From Gallionella sp. (GTDB lineage Bacteria > Pseudomonadota > Gammaproteobacteria > Burkholderiales > Gallionellaceae), in the NCBI GenBank assembly GCA_024654105.1, contig JANLID010000015.1:1-15462 (forward strand): a stretch of DNA of 15,462 nucleotides, written 5' to 3'. The notes beneath the pieces were generated by a model, which did no database searches, was not told where the DNA came from, and saw only the letters and a list, made by a program, of their open reading frames with translations. Made by a program: the position numbers and the translations under genes. Shown here piece by piece: positions 10,876 to 15,462 of the stretch. Numbering within the stretch: the first letter of the stretch is position 1; each line of letters opens with the position of its first letter.

Positions 10876-10970
10876 TCTTCTTCAACCTCATCGGGTGCAG
10901 CGAAGCCGGGGTCTATTTCCGGCGGTGCGGGTGGAGGGGGTGGAGGCGGAGGTGGTGGATCAGGTGGCAT
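10872..10970 (-). CDS. Polyproline micro-protein, 32 aa
   Basis: MPPD, then ten prolines in a row (residues 5-14), then APPEIDPGFAAPDEVEEE. AAAGGA sits 7 nt before ATG 10970, and the gene fits exactly between the tail-spike stop and the GTG of the next gene, so I take it as real. A ten-proline run stalls ribosomes without elongation factor P and would form a stiff polyproline II rod. The acidic tail is the only other feature. It may be a translational regulator of the lysis genes or a virion-linked peptide. Confidence 0.6.
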   Translation of the reverse strand: MPPDPPPPPPPPPPAPPEIDPGFAAPDEVEEE

Positions 10971-10985
10971 TGTCAGTTCCTTTCA

Positions 10986-12815
10986 TCAAACACGGTAAAC
11001 ACCGGAAATGTAAAATGCATCGACAACCGTGTCGATAGCAAGCGCCGCCGCCACTCCGGTTGTGTCGGCGTAGGTTTGGATATTGACCAGCGAGCCGCTC
11101 GCGGGAATCGTGGCCTGCAAAATCTGCCCTGCAGGCACAGCAAGTGCGTTGCCCCAGCACGTCACCGGCTGAACCACATTGGCAGACGCGGCATAAGGCA
11201 GCCCTGATACCTGCAAGTCGCCGGTTCCGGTATGCGCCGACCAGCCAAGATTGGCCGAGAAGTGCACTGTATTGCCGATCCGGGTAAAGCGCCCGATCTG
11301 GAGGGTATAGGTGCCAGCGCCAGCCGCAGACACACCTTGCGCAACCGGGGTAAACGAGCCTTCCTCATACCAGTCGAGCGTTGACGCATCGGAAACCGCG
11401 ACATTCGAGAACTTGAAATTCTTTGTGCGGTTGAGGAAACTGTAGTTGCCCGCCACCGCAACATCACCTTCCGCCAGCGAGTTGATGCCCATCGCGATGT
11501 TATTTGTCGCGGCCACGCCGGTTGTGGTTCCGTTGCCGTCCGTGACGATAATCGAACCCACCGTGTTGCCCAGCGTAGAGTTGCCAGACACTGCCGTTTC
11601 GCTGCTGCCCGCGCCGATGACTATGCCATAGCCGTCATTGCTGGTGCTGACATTGCCGGTGACCGAACTGTTTGGCGAGCCGAATAGAATAATCCCGTGG
11701 ATAAGATTTGCTGCCGTGCCCGGACCGGCATCGCGCACACGGTTGCCGGAAACCACCGCTTCGGGCGAATTCTCGACATTGATGCCAAGACCATAAGGAT
11801 CATCAATGACATTATTGGCGAAGACGATCCCGTAATTCTTTTTCGTTCCACCAGATGCATTGCCTTCGCTATGCAACGCGTTGAACTTGCCGCAAGCCGT
11901 GATGGTATTGCCGATGGCCTTGTTATCGTAGGTATCGCGGGTGCTGGCGTAGAACGCGATATTCTGCCCGCACTGATCGACGTTGCAGCCGAGCACAAGG
12001 TTGTTGTCGCCATTGGCGAAGGCCGTACCGTTATCAGCAAACCCGGTGATCTTGACCCCGACAACCGTGCTGTCGCTGACAAACTGGAAATTGATCGCGC
12101 TGCCGTTGGTGACGCTCGGAACCCCCGCCGCGAACGTCGCATCACCGGTAATCTTGCCGCCAAGAATATGGATGTTCGACAGGATCGCCCCGGCTGTGCC
12201 CACGGCCTGAAATGCGTTCAGGGTGGTGGTGTTGACCATGTGGATCGTGCCGTATTTCAAAACAGTGATATTGCTGTAAAGAACGATGGCCGTAATGATC
12301 CGGTAGGTGCCGGGCGGGATTATCACCGTGCCGCCGCCAGCGGTATTGACTGCATCGACCGCCGCCTGAATGGCCGAAGTCTGATCGCCGGTATCGCCTG
12401 CAACCGCGTTGTAAGGTGCATCAGTGATCGAAACAATGGCTTTCAGCTTCGCTCCAACTGTTGATACAGCATAGGTCGCTGCGTGCGAAAAGCCGACCAG
12501 TCCAGCACCTTTGGCCGTTGCGGTTGAAATCAGCTCGGTTTGCGTAATCGGGCGCTCGTAAGGATCATCGTCGGAAACGGTATTCCCGCCGTCATCGATG
12601 ATTTTAACCCTGATATCGGTTTCAGCATAATACAGCGCCGGGACTATTGCGCCCACCGCAACCGGATAGGGATTGCTTGCAGGCGTGGTCAAAGCCGCGT
12701 CGGAGAATATCGAAACCGGCGTGGTCGTGCCCACCTGGTAGAAATAGATGTTGGCACCGTCCGAAATGCCGTTGCTGTCGATCACCCGGTTGGGGATGTA
12801 GGTAAAGCGCGCCAT
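10986..12815 (-). CDS. Tail spike with pectate-lyase-like beta helix, 609 aa
   Basis: The N-terminal adaptor (about 1-95) starts MARFTYIPNRVIDSNGISDG and has the typical IYFYQVGTTTPVSIFSDA and ADIRVKIIDDGG-like strands that attach a spike to the tail. Residues 131-173 (DAPYNAVAGDTGDQTSAI to GGGTVIIPPGTYRI) begin a right-handed beta helix of the pectate_lyase_3 kind. It continues with short Asn/Gly/Val repeats (NNVIDD, VSGNRV, VTGNVSTSNDG, VSGNSTLGN) to about residue 460. The C-terminal domain (about 470-609, WYEEGSFTPV onward) is a beta-rich end seen in other phage fibres. It binds, and may degrade, host surface polysaccharide. Start: AAGGGA before 12815. Confidence 0.88.
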   Translation of the reverse strand: MARFTYIPNRVIDSNGISDGANIYFYQVGTTTPVSIFSDAALTTPASNPYPVAVGAIVPALYYAETDIRVKIIDDGGNTVSDDDPYERPITQTELISTATAKGAGLVGFSHAATYAVSTVGAKLKAIVSITDAPYNAVAGDTGDQTSAIQAAVDAVNTAGGGTVIIPPGTYRIITAIVLYSNITVLKYGTIHMVNTTTLNAFQAVGTAGAILSNIHILGGKITGDATFAAGVPSVTNGSAINFQFVSDSTVVGVKITGFADNGTAFANGDNNLVLGCNVDQCGQNIAFYASTRDTYDNKAIGNTITACGKFNALHSEGNASGGTKKNYGIVFANNVIDDPYGLGINVENSPEAVVSGNRVRDAGPGTAANLIHGIILFGSPNSSVTGNVSTSNDGYGIVIGAGSSETAVSGNSTLGNTVGSIIVTDGNGTTTGVAATNNIAMGINSLAEGDVAVAGNYSFLNRTKNFKFSNVAVSDASTLDWYEEGSFTPVAQGVSAAGAGTYTLQIGRFTRIGNTVHFSANLGWSAHTGTGDLQVSGLPYAASANVVQPVTCWGNALAVPAGQILQATIPASGSLVNIQTYADTTGVAAALAIDTVVDAFYISGVYRV

Positions 12816-12849
12816 ATGCGTCCCTTGTCTGGTTTGCTAGAGTGAACGG

Positions 12850-12963
12850 GTGAAAGTCTGGCAGGCCGTGCTATTGGCCGTTATCATCATGCAGTTTGTC
12901 AGGCCGGTTGCGGTCAAGCGGGCGATGTTGTTCGCGCTGCTGTTCTGGACCGTCACTGGTTAG
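12850..12963 (+). CDS. Possible opposite-strand membrane peptide, 37 aa
   Basis: On the + strand, a GTG frame reads (M)KVWQAVLLAVIIMQFVRP and then VAVKRAMLFALLFWTVTG, two hydrophobic stretches around a basic turn. It fills the 137-nt gap between the tail-spike and ejection genes and overlaps the end of the latter by 11 nt. Third codon positions are rich in G and C like the real genes. The Shine-Dalgarno is weak (AGAGTGAACG), and I see no convincing promoter. It could be a hidden small membrane protein or a chance frame. Confidence 0.35.
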   Translation: MKVWQAVLLAVIIMQFVRPVAVKRAMLFALLFWTVTG

Positions 12964-15462
12964 GTTCCTCGGCTGCCAGTCTATTGCCTGAACTGCCAGT
13001 GAGCGCGCGCGACAATGCCTGCGCATCGTTCGCAATCAAAGGCTCTCTTGCGGCCAAAATACCAAGCTGTTGAGTAAGCGTCCTGCGAGATGCTTCCGGC
13101 GGCATTTTCGCAGTTCTGGCCAGCAGTCTGGCGAATGCAGGGGACGCCATAAGCGTGCCGGTCAGCAGTTGCGCAACGGCACCAGCGACGGCGAAGCCCG
13201 GATGAGCAAGCGTCAAAGCTGTAGCGCCAGCCACGTTTGCCCCGATAGCCACGCCGGTATTGGAAAAATTCGTCATCGATTGGCCGGTTTTGGTTCCTTC
13301 CGCGATCACCGCCAGATCGTTGAGGTCGTTGCGCATCTGCTTGTCGCCAAAAAGCGATACCTTGGCCTGCGGTGTCATCTTGTTCCAGTTGGTCAGAAAC
13401 GTCGATGCACTGAACACTTCCCCGGCGGCATCTTGCGCGCCGGGATTGGCTCGTCCGATCCGGTCGATGATCACAGCACGAACCGTTGCCGCTTCGCTTT
13501 CAGGCATATTCGCCAGCAACCGCGACAAGCGGGCAGCGCCGCCCTGTTTGCCGCGCGCCATCGATTCCACCGCTGCGATGATGTCCTCTCCGCTTTTCGT
13601 CCCGTCGCGGCCAAGGATCGGTTGAAGAACGTTGTCGATGTGCTGAACGCGCTCTTTCCAGAATTTGTCCGCAGTCCTGAACGCATTCGCTGCATCATCC
13701 CGACCAACCGAACGCAAGCCGGTGTCGATATCATCAGCTACGCTCGAAAGAATATCCTTCCACATTTTCTGCTCTGAACTGCTGCGAAGCTGGCCGTTGT
13801 AAACCCCCTGCGATAGCGCCGTGCGAGCGTCCCTAAGCCCCTGTATCGAAGCTCCGCCAGCGATCCGTTCACGGAAAGCTTTCAACTGGCTCGCAACCCC
13901 GCTGTCGGCAGCCGGGTTCTGTGCCAGCCTCGCAATGGCCTCGTCGATAGCTGCAATCGTGCGGGCAGGCTTGATGGCCCTGACACTGCGGCCAAGTTCT
14001 GCCGCACGGTCGTAAAGTCTTGAGCCACGCTGCGCAGTTTGCTTGGAGAACTTCTCGGCAGCGCCGCGCACGATATCGCCAGCAACATCGGTTGTCGCGA
14101 CTTCGCCGCCTTCGCTGGTCGCTGTGCGCTGGACCGCCTTCCCGAATTGTTCCTGGGATTGCTTGGCCTGCTTGACAACCGGCGCAACAGAAAGCGGGGA
14201 CGCCCGCGTCCCGGTCGTGACCGCACGCGCCACTGCCCCGCCTGTTTCGGCAGGGAGCAAATCAACGCCTTGGCGCTGTGCTGCGCCAGCAAGGGCATTC
14301 GCCGCACGAGGGGCTGCGCTACGAGCCAAAGCATTGGCAGCGCCAAAGCCACCCACCCCGCCAGCCAAAGTCCCCGCAACAGCCCCGACAGGCCCGCCAG
14401 CGTCCTGTCCGATCTGTCCGCCCGCGCCAGCGCCAGCGCCAGCAGCGGTGTCGCGGATAGGTGAAGAGCCGACAATGCGGGCGACATTTTGTGTGACCCC
14501 CGGACTTGCAAGCGCAGCCACACCTCTTGCGGCAAGCCCGCCAGTCAATGCCGATGCAGCCGCTTGTCTCGCTGTCCGCCCGATTCCCTCAGGGCTTTCG
14601 GGCAGACCGGCGGTTTCCCTGAAAAGCCTGCCAGTATCGACTTGTCCCTCAAAACCGGCAGCATCGCTTATTGTCTGGGCTATTGGGTTGTTCACAATGC
14701 CGACAAGATCACCAATGCCCTCAGCGATGTCGCCAAACCCTTGAGCAATACCCTGCCCAAACTGCGAAAGAGTTGTCCCCCCGTCAGACGGCCCGCCACC
14801 GTTAGGGGGTTGAGTATCAAAGCCGAGTGGGTCTTGGATTTCGCGATCATCGGAACCAGAAACAGTTGTCAGAAATCCACGGCCCTCCTTATCAAAACGG
14901 ATACCGGGCTTTAGATTGATTTCATCCGCTGAAGATGGGTCGATGCGTGCGAGTATATCGAGATACGCGCGCTTGGCCTCTGTCAGATTAGTAAGAAACT
15001 GACCTTGGCTTTGATTCGGGTCAAGATTAGCGATAGTGGATTTAAGGAGGTCCAGTTCGCGTTCCGTAATCTGACCCAACGCGCCGCCAGTTGGGGACGC
15101 ATCGCGCATGGCCTGAAGTGCGGTGAACGCACTATTGGCATCGATAGTCTGAATGTTCGCAGCAAGGTCTTTGGCAGCCGTCCCAGGTACATCCCGCAGG
15201 ATCGACCCTGAAAAACCTGTTTCGAACAAACCTCCGTTATCCGCGCTATCAAGCGCCACTGTGTCGATCTTGTCGATCACGCGCCTGATCTTTGAAACTG
15301 CATCGGCTTGACCGGATTCTACGCGTTGTTTTGCTTGAGCCTCTTCCGCTTGCTCGGCTTCGAATTTCTGGCGCTGCAAATCAAAACTGCCCTGCGCTAT
15401 CCGCAACTGTTCGCGCTGGATAGCCTGATCATCTTCAGCGCGGCGCTCCGAAGGAGGCACCC
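12953..15462 (-). CDS. Large ejection/internal virion protein (5' end outside window)
   Basis: At least 835 residues; the frame is open to the window edge, and the GTG at 15460 is probably internal. The visible start is a charged coiled coil (about residues 10-60). Next comes ALQAMRDASPTGGALGQITE, a segment I know from phage internal virion proteins. The middle (about 330-385) is a Gly/Ala-rich hydrophobic region, partly encoded by a triple CGCCAG-type repeat at 14425-14442. A helical domain (about 430-700) follows, then a second hydrophobic stretch (about 735-785, AIGANVAGATALTLAHPGFA). Ejection proteins enter the host envelope with the DNA and form the channel for its passage. The tail spike gene follows. 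Role inferred from architecture and context. Confidence 0.6.
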   Translation of the reverse strand, partial: VPPSERRAEDDQAIQREQLRIAQGSFDLQRQKFEAEQAEEAQAKQRVESGQADAVSKIRRVIDKIDTVALDSADNGGLFETGFSGSILRDVPGTAAKDLAANIQTIDANSAFTALQAMRDASPTGGALGQITERELDLLKSTIANLDPNQSQGQFLTNLTEAKRAYLDILARIDPSSADEINLKPGIRFDKEGRGFLTTVSGSDDREIQDPLGFDTQPPNGGGPSDGGTTLSQFGQGIAQGFGDIAEGIGDLVGIVNNPIAQTISDAAGFEGQVDTGRLFRETAGLPESPEGIGRTARQAAASALTGGLAARGVAALASPGVTQNVARIVGSSPIRDTAAGAGAGAGGQIGQDAGGPVGAVAGTLAGGVGGFGAANALARSAAPRAANALAGAAQRQGVDLLPAETGGAVARAVTTGTRASPLSVAPVVKQAKQSQEQFGKAVQRTATSEGGEVATTDVAGDIVRGAAEKFSKQTAQRGSRLYDRAAELGRSVRAIKPARTIAAIDEAIARLAQNPAADSGVASQLKAFRERIAGGASIQGLRDARTALSQGVYNGQLRSSSEQKMWKDILSSVADDIDTGLRSVGRDDAANAFRTADKFWKERVQHIDNVLQPILGRDGTKSGEDIIAAVESMARGKQGGAARLSRLLANMPESEAATVRAVIIDRIGRANPGAQDAAGEVFSASTFLTNWNKMTPQAKVSLFGDKQMRNDLNDLAVIAEGTKTGQSMTNFSNTGVAIGANVAGATALTLAHPGFAVAGAVAQLLTGTLMASPAFARLLARTAKMPPEASRRTLTQQLGILAAREPLIANDAQALSRALTGSSGNRLAAEEPNQ

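Noticed and set aside
11697..12464. 255-codon + strand frame opposite the tail spike
   Set aside because: It is the reverse of a beta-helix repeat gene with strong N-terminal and pectate-lyase features on the minus strand. Its composition is a shadow of that gene.
12837..12890. 17-codon minus-strand ORF in the gap before the tail spike
   Set aside because: Very short, with no Shine-Dalgarno or coupling; no reason to favour it over the spacer or the + strand hydrophobic frame.
12830..12952. Late promoter upstream of the tail spike (minus strand)
   Set aside because: TTGACC and CTGACA look like -35 boxes, but no acceptable -10 box lies 16-18 nt downstream of either.
14043..14744. 233-codon + strand Pro/Ala-rich frame
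   Set aside because: It is a reverse reading of the Gly/Ala-rich part of the ejection protein; composition and lack of a ribosome site fit a shadow.
1..15462. CRISPR array, insertion sequence, rRNA or riboswitch
   Set aside because: I saw no regularly spaced direct repeats, transposase motifs, rRNA-like segments or conserved riboswitch cores. Short repeats found are ribosome-site cassettes or Ala/Gly codon runs.

Overview
The window looks like part of a tailed-phage genome or prophage from an alphaproteobacterial host. The GC-rich codons, the style of the small phage proteins and the tail/lysis gene types would suit a Sphingomonadales-like host, but that host guess is inference. There is no integrase, repressor, terminase, capsid or polymerase gene here, so lifestyle and packaging type cannot be read from this piece. 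A long ejection-type virion protein followed by a single beta-helix tail spike would fit a short-tailed phage.

The left part (1-6387, + strand) is a tightly packed early or middle operon of about 23 mostly tiny genes. Most are joined by ATGA or GTGA stop/start overlaps. The first half carries accessory phage proteins: zinc-ribbon proteins (one Lar-like), a secreted basic protein, a one-segment membrane peptide and several recurrent but unnamed phage domains. The middle is a recombination and replication-support module: a Rad52/ERF-like annealing protein (3000-3845), a hairpin, single-stranded DNA-binding protein (3917-4312), an HNH-type nuclease of the DUF968/Ref kind (4782-5084), a winged-helix-like protein and a NinB-like protein (5335-5757). 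The operon ends in three small genes and meets the late operon tail to tail, with overlapping stop codons at 6384-6387.

The right part (15462 down to 6384, - strand) is the late operon. In transcription order it reads: a large ejection/internal virion protein cut by the window edge; a pectate-lyase-like tail spike; a 32-residue polyproline peptide; a long lysis region; a Gp49-family protein; and a terminal spanin block. The lysis region has a GH108 endolysin surrounded by many small membrane proteins, far more than a standard holin/endolysin/spanin set. The spanin block (i-spanin, unknown 66-aa protein, o-spanin lipoprotein) closes the operon.

The least ordinary element is at 8317-8452. Inside the late operon but on the opposite (+) strand there is a tRNA-like RNA with a Ser-type D arm, a perfect T arm, an over-long bulged acceptor stem and an enlarged anticodon loop. 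A good sigma70-like promoter sits so that transcription would begin at its 5' end. Two short genes that share an EFTG(K/E)R motif flank it. A second opposite-strand candidate is a 37-aa hydrophobic ORF at 12850-12963 between the tail spike and ejection genes.
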